Positions 53,136 to 62,499 of a stretch of 64,000 bases of DNA are shown here, piece by piece. The position numbers and the translations under genes are program-made. The notes under the pieces were generated by a model. It did no database searches, was not told the DNA's origin, and worked only from the letters and a program-made list of their open reading frames with translations. This DNA comes from Rhodoplanes sp963724735 (lineage in GTDB: Bacteria > Pseudomonadota > Alphaproteobacteria > Rhizobiales > Xanthobacteraceae). The stretch spans positions 1 through 64,000 of the forward strand of contig CAVRVX010000034.1 of assembly GCA_963724735.1 (NCBI GenBank). The letters are read 5' to 3'. Every line of letters begins with the position of its first letter. The first letter of the stretch is position 1.

Positions 53136-53963
53136 TTAATCCGCGTCGATTGTCACGTGATAGCTCATGCGCGAGCTGGCGTCGCCCGTGAAGCTGCCCT
53201 CGACGGGCATGGTTCCGGCCGGCGCGGGGGCCGCCGCCAAAGCGACATGCGCATCGGCGATCGCAAGTCCCCATGTCGGGTCGAAACCCCGCCAGCCGCC
53301 TCCGGGCAGATAGACCTCCGGCCAAGCGTGCAGGTGGCGATCTTGCCGTTTGCTGCGCGCCTGGTAGCCGCTGACGAAACGCCCCGCCAGGCCCTGGGCG
53401 CGGCAGGCTCCCAGAAAGACCATCGCAATATCGCGGCAAGCCCCGGCGCCGAGCGCCAGCGTCTTTTCCGGCGGATAAGCCTCTCCGCCGGGCCGCAGCT
53501 CGTGGGCAACCGACCGATACAGATGGCCGTTGAGCGCCGAGAGGAAAGCGACCGTATCGCCGCCGCTCTCCCGCGCCAACCGGTCGGATAACTCGATCAC
53601 CGCGTCCGGCAATGAATTGCGCGGCGCGCGGCAAACGGCGAGTTCCGCCGTCCCACCCACGGGAAGGTGCGCATAGGCTGGATCGAGCAGGAAATCGAAC
53701 GGATTGCTCCGCGCGGTTTCCGCCTCGAACGCGCTTTCGATCGTAAATCGCGTCGTCGTCCCGGAAAACCACAGATAAGTCACGCTGTTGCCGTGCAGAT
53801 CGAGCTGATCGCTGCGGCCGGCCGGCGCAGGATCCACGACGAGGTCGTGGCTAAGCAGATGCACCGTTCCGTCAATGCGCGGGCGCAGCCGCACGACATG
53901 CGGCCCGAGCGCCACCGGGGCGTCGTAAACGTACTCCGTCGTATGGACGATGCGAAATCGCAT
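53136..53963 (-). CDS. Transglutaminase-like cysteine peptidase family protein
   Basis: A 275-residue protein with an N-terminal beta-rich domain (MRFRIVHTTEYVYDAPVALG) followed by a transglutaminase-like domain. The triad is visible: C176 in LGAGACRDIAMVFLGACRA, H212 in RHLHAWPEVYLPGGGWRG and D228 in GFDPTWGLAIADAHV. Bacterial members may be peptidases or crosslinking enzymes. There is no signal peptide. In related genomes it is often near alpha-E and circularly permuted ATP-grasp proteins; these are not seen here. A gap of about 200 bases with no gene separates it from the patatin gene. Confidence 0.88.
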   Translation of the reverse strand: MRFRIVHTTEYVYDAPVALGPHVVRLRPRIDGTVHLLSHDLVVDPAPAGRSDQLDLHGNSVTYLWFSGTTTRFTIESAFEAETARSNPFDFLLDPAYAHLPVGGTAELAVCRAPRNSLPDAVIELSDRLARESGGDTVAFLSALNGHLYRSVAHELRPGGEAYPPEKTLALGAGACRDIAMVFLGACRAQGLAGRFVSGYQARSKRQDRHLHAWPEVYLPGGGWRGFDPTWGLAIADAHVALAAAPAPAGTMPVEGSFTGDASSRMSYHVTIDAD

Positions 53964-54171
53964 GAGCTTGCTCGACCGGCGGGTTCGGACTGCCCAGCGG
54001 CAGCGGCCACCAAACTGTCAGCGGCTTGCGGCTGCGTCGAGGCTGAAAATCGGGCAGCGCACTGTGAAACCCCATAAGAAGCAACGAAGAAACCTCCCTC
54101 CAGAAGAATTTACTATCATAGATTATGTCTTGATATAGCCTCGCGGTTCGGTTTCATCTAGGGAGGCGACG

Positions 54172-54516
54172 ATGCAGGTCCAGGATGTCGAGCAATTTCG
54201 AGCGCTACCTCAGTCGGAGGCGTGCCGTCGCATCGACTTCGATAAGGTCGATATCAGGCCCGGCTTCATTCCGAACACGTATATTCTCATCGTCAACGGC
54301 ACCAAGCCGTGGTCGACAATGACGGTTACGCTGCAGGCGCTGATTTATATTCAGCAACCGGACTATTGGGGCATCGAGGTGATCGCGTGCCAGAACGGGA
54401 TCGGCCTCCCGATGCAAGCGCCCTATACCGCGACCCTCGATATCTCGCAAACTCGCGGCAAGAAGGGCATCGAGGTCATCGGTGCGACACGCTCCGAAAG
54501 ACGCGACGTGCCTTGA
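54172..54516 (+). CDS. Hypothetical protein, no family recognised
   Basis: A 114-residue protein starting MQVQDVEQFRALPQSEACRR with GGGAGG eight bases upstream, a good ribosome binding site. It is soluble, with no signal peptide, and its middle reads like a beta sandwich (TYILIVNGTKPWSTMTVTLQ, DYWGIEVIACQNGIGLPMQA, YTATLDISQTRGKKGIEVIG). The base composition is AT-richer than nearby genes. It stands alone, between the transglutaminase gene (divergent) and bioA (convergent). The function is unknown. Confidence 0.65.
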   Translation: MQVQDVEQFRALPQSEACRRIDFDKVDIRPGFIPNTYILIVNGTKPWSTMTVTLQALIYIQQPDYWGIEVIACQNGIGLPMQAPYTATLDISQTRGKKGIEVIGATRSERRDVP

Positions 54517-54582
54517 CCGCTGGCTCGGCGCCGCGCTTGATGCGATTTATTGATCGGGGCGCGACCTCGGCAATCGCGCCGG

Positions 54583-55860
54583 TCATCCCAATTGCCGTAC
54601 GACCTCGACAATCGCGCTAGTCAACCTCGCGAGTTCGCCAGAATTTATCGTAAACGCTGGCGTAAGATAGACGACATTCCCGAAGGGACGGATGAAGACG
54701 CCCTCGGCGACGAACCGGCTGCGCAGCGCCGCGGGATCGTCGATCCGGTCCAGTTCGACCACGCCGATCGCCCCCCGCACCCGCACGTCCCGGACCCGCG
54801 GCAACCCACGGCAGGGATCGAGCCCCGAACGCAGGCCCCCCTCGATCGCACGGACCTGGTCAAGGCGCGGCTCCCGCTCGAACAGATCGAGCGAGGCGTT
54901 GGCTGCGGCGCAGGCAAGCGCATTGCCCATATAAGTCGGCCCGTGCATCAGCGCGTGCATGGGATCATCCGACCAGAACGCGTTGAAAACCGCGTCGGTC
55001 GCGACGGTGGCGGCAAGGGGGAGCGTGCCGCCCGTGAGCGCCTTGGACAACGTGATGATGTCGGGCGTGACCCCCGCCGCCTCGCAGGCGAACATCGCGC
55101 CTGTGCGGCCGAAACCCGTGAAAATCTCATCGAATATCAAAAGAAGCTGATAGCGGTCGGCGGCCGCGCGCAGCCGCGCCAGCACCTCCGCATCATGAAA
55201 GAGCATGCCGCCCGCGCCCTGCACCAGCGGCTCGACGATGACGCCTGCGACCTCGTCCGCGCGCCCGGCTAGCACCCGGTCGAGTGCCGCGGCGCTCTCC
55301 TCGTCCCGCGGCAGGTCGAGGATCACATGCTCCGGCAACAGGCCATGAAACAGGCGGTGCATGCCCTCGTCGGGATCGCACACCGCCATCGCGCCGGTGG
55401 TGTCCCCGTGATAGCCGCCGCGGAAGGCGACGAAGCGGCTCCGCCCGCGCACGCCTTTGTTCAGCCAGTACTGAACGGCCATCTTCATGGCCACCTCGAC
55501 CGCGACCGAGCCTGAATCGGAAAAAAAGACGCGGCTGAGCCCTTCCGGCAGTTCGCCGGCGAGGCGGCGCGCAAGCGTCAGCGCCTGCTCATGAACGAGC
55601 CCGCCGAGCATGACGTGCGGCATGGCCGCAAGCTGGTGCGCCACCGCCGCGCCGATGTGAGGGTGGTTGTAACCGTGACAGGCCGTCCACCAAGAGGCCA
55701 CGCCATCAATGAGTTCACGGCCGTCGGCGAGCGTAATACGGGACCCCCGCGTACGCACGGCGGGAAGCGGCGGCGGCGCCGTCTTCATCTGGGTGTAGGG
55801 AAGCCAAATGTGCGGGAGCCCCTGCTGACGCCAGGGCGGCCCTTCGCGGCTGTTATCCAT
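54583..55860 (-). CDS. bioA: Adenosylmethionine-8-amino-7-oxononanoate aminotransferase
   Basis: A PLP enzyme that makes 7,8-diaminopelargonic acid from KAPA with SAM as amino donor, the antepenultimate step of biotin synthesis. The 425-residue protein starts at the ATG at 55860 (MDNSREGPPWRQQGLPHIWL). Conserved are HIWLPYTQMKTAPPPL, GVASWWTACHGYNHPHI, FRGGYHGDTTGAMAVCD, LLIFDEIFTGFGRTG and the PLP-lysine in ITLSKALTGGTLPLAATV. It is divergent from bioF with a 160-base gap. No BioR-type box was seen there. Confidence 0.94.
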   Translation of the reverse strand: MDNSREGPPWRQQGLPHIWLPYTQMKTAPPPLPAVRTRGSRITLADGRELIDGVASWWTACHGYNHPHIGAAVAHQLAAMPHVMLGGLVHEQALTLARRLAGELPEGLSRVFFSDSGSVAVEVAMKMAVQYWLNKGVRGRSRFVAFRGGYHGDTTGAMAVCDPDEGMHRLFHGLLPEHVILDLPRDEESAAALDRVLAGRADEVAGVIVEPLVQGAGGMLFHDAEVLARLRAAADRYQLLLIFDEIFTGFGRTGAMFACEAAGVTPDIITLSKALTGGTLPLAATVATDAVFNAFWSDDPMHALMHGPTYMGNALACAAANASLDLFEREPRLDQVRAIEGGLRSGLDPCRGLPRVRDVRVRGAIGVVELDRIDDPAALRSRFVAEGVFIRPFGNVVYLTPAFTINSGELARLTSAIVEVVRQLG

Positions 55861-56003
55861 GCTTGGGTCCTGCCGAGTTGCCATCCCGCAGTAGGCGCAT
55901 TCCAGCCTTGCCGAAAGATCTGGGCAATTTGCCTTGGAGAACGAGGCCGGTCAGGCTACATCTCCGCAACAAAAATTGCGCGGCCAGTCAGAAGCCCAAG
56001 GGG

Positions 56004-56037
56004 ATGGAATCGCTCGTTTCATGGAATCGCTTGTTTC
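56004..56037. repeat. 17-base tandem duplication at the start of bioF
   Basis: ATGGAATCGCTCGTTTC (56004-56020) is followed directly by ATGGAATCGCTTGTTTC (56021-56037), one mismatch in 17. The first ATG has AAGGGG in front but is out of frame with bioF; the second is the in-frame start and has a weaker site. The mismatch argues against a simple assembly duplication. Confidence 0.85.
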
Positions 56038-57181
56038 ATTCGCCAGGACGAAGCTTGACGCGCTTGCGCGGGCAAGCTTGCGGCGCGAGCTGTCGTGCAC
56101 GGCGCGGACGGACAACATCCTGGTCGAACGCAGCGGCCGGCAGCTCATCTCCTTTTCCTGCAACGACTATCTCAATTTCGCCCAGCACCCGGCGATCGTT
56201 TCGGCGGCGCGCGAGGCGCTCGCGCGCCACGGGGTCGGCGCCGGGGCCTCGCGGCTCGTCACCGGCAATCACCCGCTCTATGCCGAGCTGGAAAACCGCC
56301 TCGCCCGGCTCAAGGGAACCGAGAGCGCCTGCGTGTTCGGCTCCGGTTATCTGGCCAATCTCGGCGTCATTCCAGCCCTGGCGGGCGAAGAAGACCTCCT
56401 CCTGATCGACGAGCTCGCGCATGCCTGCCTGTGGGGCGGCGCCCAATTGAGCGGCGCGCGGCTGCTCGCCTTCCGCCATAACGACGTCGACCATGTGCGT
56501 GCCCTTCTCGCCAAGCACCGCAACGCCCATGCGCGGGCGCTCATCCTGACCGACGGCGTCTTTTCCATGGACGGCGACCTCGCGCCGCTTCCGATGCTCG
56601 CGCGGATTGCCCGCGCCTACGACGCCTGGCTGATGACCGACGACGCCCACGGGATCGGCGTGCTCGGCGGCGGCCGCGGCTCGACCTTCGCCCATGGTGA
56701 GCCGGTCGCTATCCCGCTGCAGATGGGTACGCTGTCGAAGGCGATCGGCGCCTATGGCGGTTACCTCTGCGCCTCCGAGCCGGTCATCGACCTGATGAAA
56801 AGCCGCGCCCGCACCCTGATCTATTCGACCGCTCTGCCGCCTGCGATCGTCGCCGCCGCGATCGCCGCCCTCGACATGATCGAACGCGATCCCGGTTATG
56901 CCGCCTTGCCGCTCGCCAAGGCGAAGACATTCACCCGGCACGCCGGCCTGCCCGAGGCGACGAGTCCCATCGTGCCCGTCGTGGTCGGCGAAGCCGATGC
57001 TACGCTCGGAGCGTCTCGAATGCTCGAGTCGGAGGGCTTCCTCGTCGTGCCGATCCGGCCGCCGACAGTGCCGAAAGGCACCGCGCGCCTGCGTTTTTCC
57101 TTCACACCGGGCCATTCCGACGCCGAGATCGAGCGGGTCGCCGATCTCGTTCGGACCCGCGTATTGGCGATTGCGGCATGA
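56021..57181 (+). CDS. bioF: 8-amino-7-oxononanoate synthase
   Basis: A PLP enzyme that condenses pimeloyl-ACP (or -CoA) with alanine. The 386 residues start at the ATG at 56021, the second copy of a 17-base duplication; frames upstream of it are not conserved. Motifs are FSCNDYLNFAQHPAIVSAAR, GASRLVTGNHPLYAELENRL, LMTDDAHGIGVLGGGRGSTF with the PLP-aspartate and histidine, and the PLP-lysine in MGTLSKAIGAYGGYLCASE. The stop overlaps the bioD start by four bases (ATGA). Expression may be reduced by the displaced ribosome binding site. Confidence 0.94.
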   Translation: MESLVSFARTKLDALARASLRRELSCTARTDNILVERSGRQLISFSCNDYLNFAQHPAIVSAAREALARHGVGAGASRLVTGNHPLYAELENRLARLKGTESACVFGSGYLANLGVIPALAGEEDLLLIDELAHACLWGGAQLSGARLLAFRHNDVDHVRALLAKHRNAHARALILTDGVFSMDGDLAPLPMLARIARAYDAWLMTDDAHGIGVLGGGRGSTFAHGEPVAIPLQMGTLSKAIGAYGGYLCASEPVIDLMKSRARTLIYSTALPPAIVAAAIAALDMIERDPGYAALPLAKAKTFTRHAGLPEATSPIVPVVVGEADATLGASRMLESEGFLVVPIRPPTVPKGTARLRFSFTPGHSDAEIERVADLVRTRVLAIAA

Positions 57182-57856
57182 CCACGGTGTTCGTGACAGC
57201 AACGGGAACGGAGGTCGGCAAGACCATCGTCGTGCGCGGCCTGATCAGGGTGCTGCGGGAGCAGGGCCGCACGGTCGAAGCCCTCAAGCCGGTGGTCAGC
57301 GGCTACGATCCGCACGAAGCGGCGGGCAGCGACCCCGGCCTGCTGCTCACCACGCTGGGCGAGCCGATCACGCCCGACGGAATCGCCCGCATCTCGCCGT
57401 TCCGCTTCACCGCTCCGGTTTCCCCGCACCTCGCCGCGCGCCGCGAAGGCAAGAAGATCGATTTCAACGCCGTAGTCGAACTGTGCCGCTGGCGGATGCA
57501 GGTCTGCCCAGGGGTGCTGGTCATCGAAGGCGTCGGCGGCATCATGGCGCCGCTTGATGATCACCACACCGTGCTCGACTGGATGGTCGCGCTCAACCAA
57601 CCGACTATCTTGGTCGCCGGGAGCTATCTCGGCACGCTCAGCCATACGTTTTCCGCGGTCGACGTGTTGGAGCGGCACAACATCTCGATCGCCGCGCTCG
57701 TCGTCAACGAGACGGCGGGAAGCCCCGTTTCTTTTGTTGATACGGTGGAATTCGATCCGCACCTTTTGCCCGAAGCTCGACGTCCAGGGCCTGCCCTGGC
57801 TTGCAAATGGCAATCTCGGCCACGCCCTTTTCCAGCACCTTGCCGCGAAGCTTTAG
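57178..57856 (+). CDS. bioD: Dethiobiotin synthetase, with a one-base frameshift
   Basis: Forms the ureido ring of biotin from diaminopelargonate, CO2 and ATP. Translation starts in overlap with bioF. Walker A TATGTEVGKTIVVRGLIRVL, LKPVVSGYDPHEA, RISPFRFTAPVSPHLAAR and VLVIEGVGGIMAPLDDHH are present. After VVNETAGSPVSFVDTVE the frame breaks. At 57748-57753 the sequence reads GAATTC; dropping one T continues as SIRTFCPKLDVQGLPWLANG and ends GHALFQHLAAKL at 57856. The restored protein has 225 residues, near the normal length. Read literally, the protein would end with an unrelated tail of about 55 residues. Confidence 0.9.
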
Positions 57857-57921
57857 CACCCTCGGCAGTGACGGCGAGGCAGACCGCGCCTCTTCCAGCT
57901 CAGGCGCAAGCGTAGACCCGC

Positions 57922-58899
57922 TCACGGCACGAGAATCGACGAGCCGGTGGTGGCGCGCGATTCAAGCTCGCGATGCGCCTTCTGCACGTCTTTCAGCGCA
58001 TAGGTCTGGTTGACGGGAATTCTCACCTTGCCGGACCCGACCACGTCGAACAGCTCGTTCGCCAGGCCGAGATAGTCCTGGCGCGTCGTCGAATAGTGGA
58101 TGAGCGTCGGCCGCGTTACGTACAGCGATCCCTTCGTCTGGAGAAGGTTGATGCTGAACGCCTCGATCGCGCCCGAGGCATTGCCGTAACTCACGAACAT
58201 GCCGCGCGGCTGCAGGCAGTCGAGCGAAGCGGGGAAGGTCGCACGGCCGACGCCGTCATACACGACCTCGCACAGTTTGCCGCCCGTGATCTCCTTCACG
58301 CGCGCGGCGAAGTCCTCGTCGCGATAGAGGATCACGTGCCGGCAGCCGTTCGCCTTGGCGAGTTCCGCCTTCTCGCGCGATCCGACCGTGCCGATGACGT
58401 TGGCACCCAGCAGGTTCGCCCATTGGCAGGCGATGAGGCCGACCCCGCCGGCGGCGGCGTGGATCAGCACATTCATGCCCTTCTCGACCTTGAAGGTGCG
58501 GCGGAGCAGATAACAGGCGGTCATCCCCTTCAGCATCATGCCGGCCGCCTGCTCGAAGCTGATATTGGCGGGAAGCTTCAGCGCCCGCTCGGCCGGGATC
58601 AGGCGCTCCGCCGCATAGCCCCCGAGACCGATCACATAGGTGACGCGGTCGCCCGGTTTCAGGTCGGTCACGCCGGGGCCGACCGCGGTCACCTCCCCTG
58701 CTCCCTCATTCCCGGGGATAAACGGCAATCCGCCCGGCGCGGGATAGAGGCCGGTGCGGAAATAGGTGTCGATGAAATTGAGGCCGCAGGCGTGCTGGCG
58801 GAGGCGAATCTGGCCCTCGCCGGGCGTTCCCACCTCGACCTCTTCATAGGTCAGCACCTCCGGCCCACCGACCTTGTGCACGCGCACCGCAGCAACCAT
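57922..58899 (-). CDS. NADPH:quinone oxidoreductase, medium-chain family
   Basis: A 325-residue member of the zinc-free quinone oxidoreductase group of the medium-chain dehydrogenase family. Features are HACGLNFIDTYFRTGLYPAP, PFIPGNEGAGEVTAVGPGVT, the cofactor motif VLIHAAAGGVGLIACQWANL and KLCEVVYDGVGRATFPASLD. The zinc-binding cysteine loop is absent. Start at the ATG at 58899. It probably reduces quinones or enals. It converges on bioD. Confidence 0.9.
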   Translation of the reverse strand: MVAAVRVHKVGGPEVLTYEEVEVGTPGEGQIRLRQHACGLNFIDTYFRTGLYPAPGGLPFIPGNEGAGEVTAVGPGVTDLKPGDRVTYVIGLGGYAAERLIPAERALKLPANISFEQAAGMMLKGMTACYLLRRTFKVEKGMNVLIHAAAGGVGLIACQWANLLGANVIGTVGSREKAELAKANGCRHVILYRDEDFAARVKEITGGKLCEVVYDGVGRATFPASLDCLQPRGMFVSYGNASGAIEAFSINLLQTKGSLYVTRPTLIHYSTTRQDYLGLANELFDVVGSGKVRIPVNQTYALKDVQKAHRELESRATTGSSILVP

Positions 58900-58994
58900 G
58901 GCCCGTCTCCTCAGTTCAATCTCGCGGGACACAACGCGTCCCTGATCTCAACCTCATCTCTTCCACGTGCGAAATCGTTACGCCAATTTTTCGT

Positions 58995-59780
58995 TTACGA
59001 CCGCCCTTGCGGCGGCATGCCTGCCTTCCCCACCGCGACGGGCTTGCGCAGGCGCCGCCGCCGGCGTTTGCGCAGGGCGACGATATTGAACGCCTCGACC
59101 GCGCCGGCAAAGGCCATCGCGAAATAGATGTAGCCGCGCGGGATATGCACTTCGAACCCGTCGGCGACGAGCGCGACCCCGATCAGAACGAGGAAGGCGA
59201 GCGCCAGCATTTTCGTCGTCGGGTGGGCGGCGACGAAATCAGCGACCGGCCCCGAGGCGACATACATCACGGCGACCGCGATCAGCACCGCCGCAATCAT
59301 GATCCGGATATCCTGCGCCATGCCGATGGCCGTGATGATCGAGTCGATGGAGAAGACGAGATCGATGGCGATGATCTGGACGATGACGAGGGAGAAGGAC
59401 GCATGTTTGAGTGCGTCCGCAGCGCCGTCCTCGCTCTCCGGATCGCTTTCGATCTCGGCATGCATCTCGTGGGTCGCCTTGCCGATCAGAAACAGGCCGC
59501 CAAGGATCAGGATCACGTCGTGCCAGGAAAAACCCCGGCCGAGCAACGCGAAAAGCGGCTCAGTCAAGCCGATCAGCCAGGTCAGCGCAAACAGGAGGAG
59601 GATGCGGAAGACGAGCGCGAGCCCGAGCCCGAGCCGGCGCGCGGCCGTCACATGGGCGGGATCGACCCGCGAGACGAGAATCGAGATGAAGACGACATTG
59701 TCGATGCCGAGCACGATTTCGAGCGCGGTCAGGGTGACCAGGGCGGCCCAGGCATGCGGATCGAAAAGGAGATCAAGCAT
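58995..59780 (-). CDS. TerC family membrane protein
   Basis: A 261-residue membrane protein with seven or eight predicted helices. TerC family signatures are LTALEIVLGIDNVVFISILV and VQIIAIDLVFSIDSIITAIG, which hold the acidic residues thought to bind metal. The C-terminus is very basic (ALRKRRRRRLRKPVAVGKAG). The start is the ATG at 59780 (MLDLLFDPHAWAALVTLTAL); a much longer upstream open frame is antisense to the next gene. TerC proteins are linked to tellurite resistance and to manganese export; the role here is not shown by neighbours. Confidence 0.9.
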   Translation of the reverse strand: MLDLLFDPHAWAALVTLTALEIVLGIDNVVFISILVSRVDPAHVTAARRLGLGLALVFRILLLFALTWLIGLTEPLFALLGRGFSWHDVILILGGLFLIGKATHEMHAEIESDPESEDGAADALKHASFSLVIVQIIAIDLVFSIDSIITAIGMAQDIRIMIAAVLIAVAVMYVASGPVADFVAAHPTTKMLALAFLVLIGVALVADGFEVHIPRGYIYFAMAFAGAVEAFNIVALRKRRRRRLRKPVAVGKAGMPPQGRS

Positions 59781-59907
59781 CGAAACAGGAAGGCTGTGAT
59801 CGCGGCGGCATCGCGCGTATATGGTGGCCGGGGCGTCACGAGAGCAACCCGCCCAGCCGGGTGGGTCACGACGCCGCGGCTGGAAGGAACAACGCAAGGC
59901 GCTTGGA

Positions 59908-61131
59908 ATGTCGATGACTGGCGGTGGGGTCGTGTTTGCGGACGTTGCGGTGGTTGGTGGCGGACCGGCCGGCCTGACCGCGGCGGTCGCGCTGGCGGGT
60001 GCAGGCGTGCCGACTGTGCTCATCGCCGCGCAAAGCGGCGGACGCGACAATCGGACCACGGCGCTGTTTTCCTCCTCGGTCGTCGCTCTCCAGGCGCTCG
60101 GCGTCTGGGAAACCTGTCGCGACGAGGCGGCACCGCTCAAGGTCCTGCGCATCGTCGACGACACCGGCCGGCTATGGCGCGCGCCGGAGGTTCGCTTCGA
60201 TGCCTCGGAGATCGGGCTGGACGCGTTCGGGTGGAACATCGAGAACCGGCATCTGGTCGCCGCCCTGGAGGCGCGCGCGCAGTCGCTGCCCGCCCTCCAG
60301 CGTGTCAGGGCGGATGCCGCCGCGGTCGAGATCGCGGACGAGGGCGTGACCATCGCCCTTGCCGGCGGCGGGGCGGTGAAGGTTCGGCTGGCGATCGGCG
60401 CCGATGGACGCCGCTCGATCTGCCGCAGCGCCGCCGGCATCGACACGCGCACCTGGAGCTACCCCCAGACTGCGCTCACATTCAACTTGAAACATTCTCG
60501 ACCGCACAGTGATATTTCTACAGAATTTCACTTGCGCGAAGGCCCGTTCACGCTCGTGCCGCTGCCTGGTCTGCGGTCAAGTCTCGTCTGCGTCGTGGCG
60601 CCTTCCGAAGCCGCACGGCTGCTCGCGCTCGATCCCGTTGCGCGAAGTGCTGAGATCGAGCGGCGGTCGCATTCGATTCTCGGCAGGGCGGAAGCCGAGC
60701 CGGGCCACGGCGCCTTCCCCCTGACGGTCGAGACCGCCCGCCGGTTCGCCGCCAACCGGGTCGCCCTCGTCGGTGAGGCGGCGCATGTGATACCGCCGAT
60801 CGGAGCGCAGGGCCTCAATCTCGGACTCCGCGATGCGGCGACGATCGCCGAGCTCGCGGCCGAGGCGCACCGCAACGGCGCGGATCTCGGAGGCCGGGAT
60901 ATTCTCCACGGCTACGAACGAGCGCGGCGCCTCGACGTCGCCACCCGCACGGCCGCGGTCGACCTGCTCAATCGCAGCCTGCTGACGGACTTCCTGCCGA
61001 TCCAGGGGATGCGCGGGCTCGGCCTCTATCTGCTCGATCAGGTCGGTCCCCTGCGACGAGCGCTGATGCGCGAAGGGGTCGATCCAATCGCGGCGCGCCC
61101 GCGCCTGATGCGCGGCGAGGCGCTGGCCTGA
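59908..61131 (+). CDS. UbiH/UbiF family FAD-dependent hydroxylase
   Basis: A 407-residue flavoprotein monooxygenase of the ubiquinone-synthesis hydroxylase family. It has the FAD motif VAVVGGGPAGLTAAVALAG, the DG motif LAIGADGRRSICRSAAG, and the second FAD motif RVALVGEAAHVIPPIGAQGL followed by NLGLRDA. The start is the ATG at 59908. Homologues hydroxylate the quinone ring at C4, C5 or C6; which one cannot be told, and some relatives act on other aromatics. It could supply quinone for complex I, but it is not in the same operon. Confidence 0.88.
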   Translation: MSMTGGGVVFADVAVVGGGPAGLTAAVALAGAGVPTVLIAAQSGGRDNRTTALFSSSVVALQALGVWETCRDEAAPLKVLRIVDDTGRLWRAPEVRFDASEIGLDAFGWNIENRHLVAALEARAQSLPALQRVRADAAAVEIADEGVTIALAGGGAVKVRLAIGADGRRSICRSAAGIDTRTWSYPQTALTFNLKHSRPHSDISTEFHLREGPFTLVPLPGLRSSLVCVVAPSEAARLLALDPVARSAEIERRSHSILGRAEAEPGHGAFPLTVETARRFAANRVALVGEAAHVIPPIGAQGLNLGLRDAATIAELAAEAHRNGADLGGRDILHGYERARRLDVATRTAAVDLLNRSLLTDFLPIQGMRGLGLYLLDQVGPLRRALMREGVDPIAARPRLMRGEALA

Positions 61132-61405
61132 GCAGGCTGCGTCGGTTGGAGCGTGTCGCCGCCAAGCGACGCCGGACTGCGTTCCGCGCGGAACAGGTAT
61201 TTGCAGATACGCGGACCGGAACGGCTTGGCGGACGGCGAAGCTTCCTCTACGGTGTGGCGCCGGGAAAGGTTTCTCCTGCACGGGCTTTTCCGGCGACCG
61301 CGGCAATGCTCCGCCGCTTGCTCGTTTTTGCAACAGGAAGGAGCGCTGCTCCGACCACTCGCTCCCATCCCCAATTTCGAATTGCGTCCATCCACGGAAA
61401 ACACG

Positions 61406-62455
61406 ATGTCCATGAAGCTTCCGCGCAATTTCTACAAGCCGCTCGCCATCGGCGCGCCTGCGCCGTTCCGCGAGCTTCCGATCCATCTCGAGCGCATGAT
61501 CCATTTCGTGCCGCCCCATATCGAGAAGGTGCGATCGAAGGTTCCGGAGCTCTTGGGCCAGGTCGACGTGCTGCTCGGCAATCTCGAGGACGCAATCCCG
61601 GCCGACGCCAAGGAGGCCGCGCGCCGCGGCTTCATCGAGTTGGCGCATGACAACAATTTCGAAACCACCGGACTTTGGGTCCGGATCAATGCGCTCAATT
61701 CGCCCTGGGTCGTGGACGACATTTTCCAGATCGTCGAGGAAGTCGGATACAAGCTCGACGTCATGATGCTGCCGAAGGTGGAGGGACCTTGGGACATCCA
61801 TTATCTCGACCAGTTCCTCGCCCAGCTCGAGGCGCGGTTTGGCTTGCGCAAGCCGATCCTCATTCATGCGATCCTCGAGACGGCGGAAGGCGTCAACAAT
61901 GTCACGGAGATCGCCACCGCCTCCCCGCGCATGCACGGCATGAGCCTGGGTCCGGCGGACCTTGCGGCTTCGCGCGCCATGAAGACGACCCGCGTCGGCG
62001 GCGGCCATCCGGAATACAAGGTGCTGGCGGACGCAACCGGGGAAGGCGTGCCGCGTCCGGCCTTCCAGCAGGATTTGTGGCATTACACGCTCGCCAAGAT
62101 GGTGGACGCCTGCGCGGCCGCAGGAATAAAAGCCTTCTACGGCCCGTTCGGCGACTTTTCCGATCCGGCCGCCTGCGAAGCGCAGTTCCGTAACGCCTTC
62201 CTGCTCGGCTGCGTCGGGGCGTGGACCCTGCACCCGACCCAGATCGACATCGCCAAGCGCGTGTTCTCGCCGGACCCCGCGGAGGTCGCCTTCGCCCACA
62301 AAATCCTGGCCGGCATGCCGGACGGCAGCGGAGCGGTCATGATCGACGGGAAGATGCAGGACGATGCAACCTGGAAGCAGGCGAAGGTCGTTGTCGACCT
62401 CGCCCGCCTCGTCGCGGCCAAGGACCCCGACATGGCAGCCCGGTACGGTTTGTAA
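61406..62455 (+). CDS. HpcH/HpaI-type CoA-ester lyase (citrate lyase beta-like)
   Basis: A 349-residue TIM-barrel protein. VDVLLGNLEDAIPADAKEAA, LKLDVMMLPKVEGPWDIH (as KLDVMMLPKVEGPWDIHYLD), ILIHAILETAEGVNNVTEIA and RMHGMSLGPADLAASRAMKT match the malyl-CoA lyase and citrate lyase beta family, with the acidic metal ligands in AILETAEG and GPADLA. The start ATG at 61406 was chosen because the family N-terminus MSMKLPRNFYKPLAIGAPAP begins there. The natural substrate (malyl-, methylmalyl- or citramalyl-CoA) is not determined. A 274-base gap before it contains no clear gene. Confidence 0.88.
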   Translation: MSMKLPRNFYKPLAIGAPAPFRELPIHLERMIHFVPPHIEKVRSKVPELLGQVDVLLGNLEDAIPADAKEAARRGFIELAHDNNFETTGLWVRINALNSPWVVDDIFQIVEEVGYKLDVMMLPKVEGPWDIHYLDQFLAQLEARFGLRKPILIHAILETAEGVNNVTEIATASPRMHGMSLGPADLAASRAMKTTRVGGGHPEYKVLADATGEGVPRPAFQQDLWHYTLAKMVDACAAAGIKAFYGPFGDFSDPAACEAQFRNAFLLGCVGAWTLHPTQIDIAKRVFSPDPAEVAFAHKILAGMPDGSGAVMIDGKMQDDATWKQAKVVVDLARLVAAKDPDMAARYGL

Positions 62456-62499
62456 CGCTGATTTTGTCCAACCCGACTTTCCGGCTGTTCCGCAAAGCG

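Noticed and set aside
53011..53772. A long minus-strand frame overlapping the transglutaminase gene
   Set aside because: It lies in another frame of the same strand as a gene with an intact catalytic triad, and has no conserved motif.
55861..56020. A BioR operator between bioA and bioF
   Set aside because: No match to the TTATCTATAA-type palindrome was seen.
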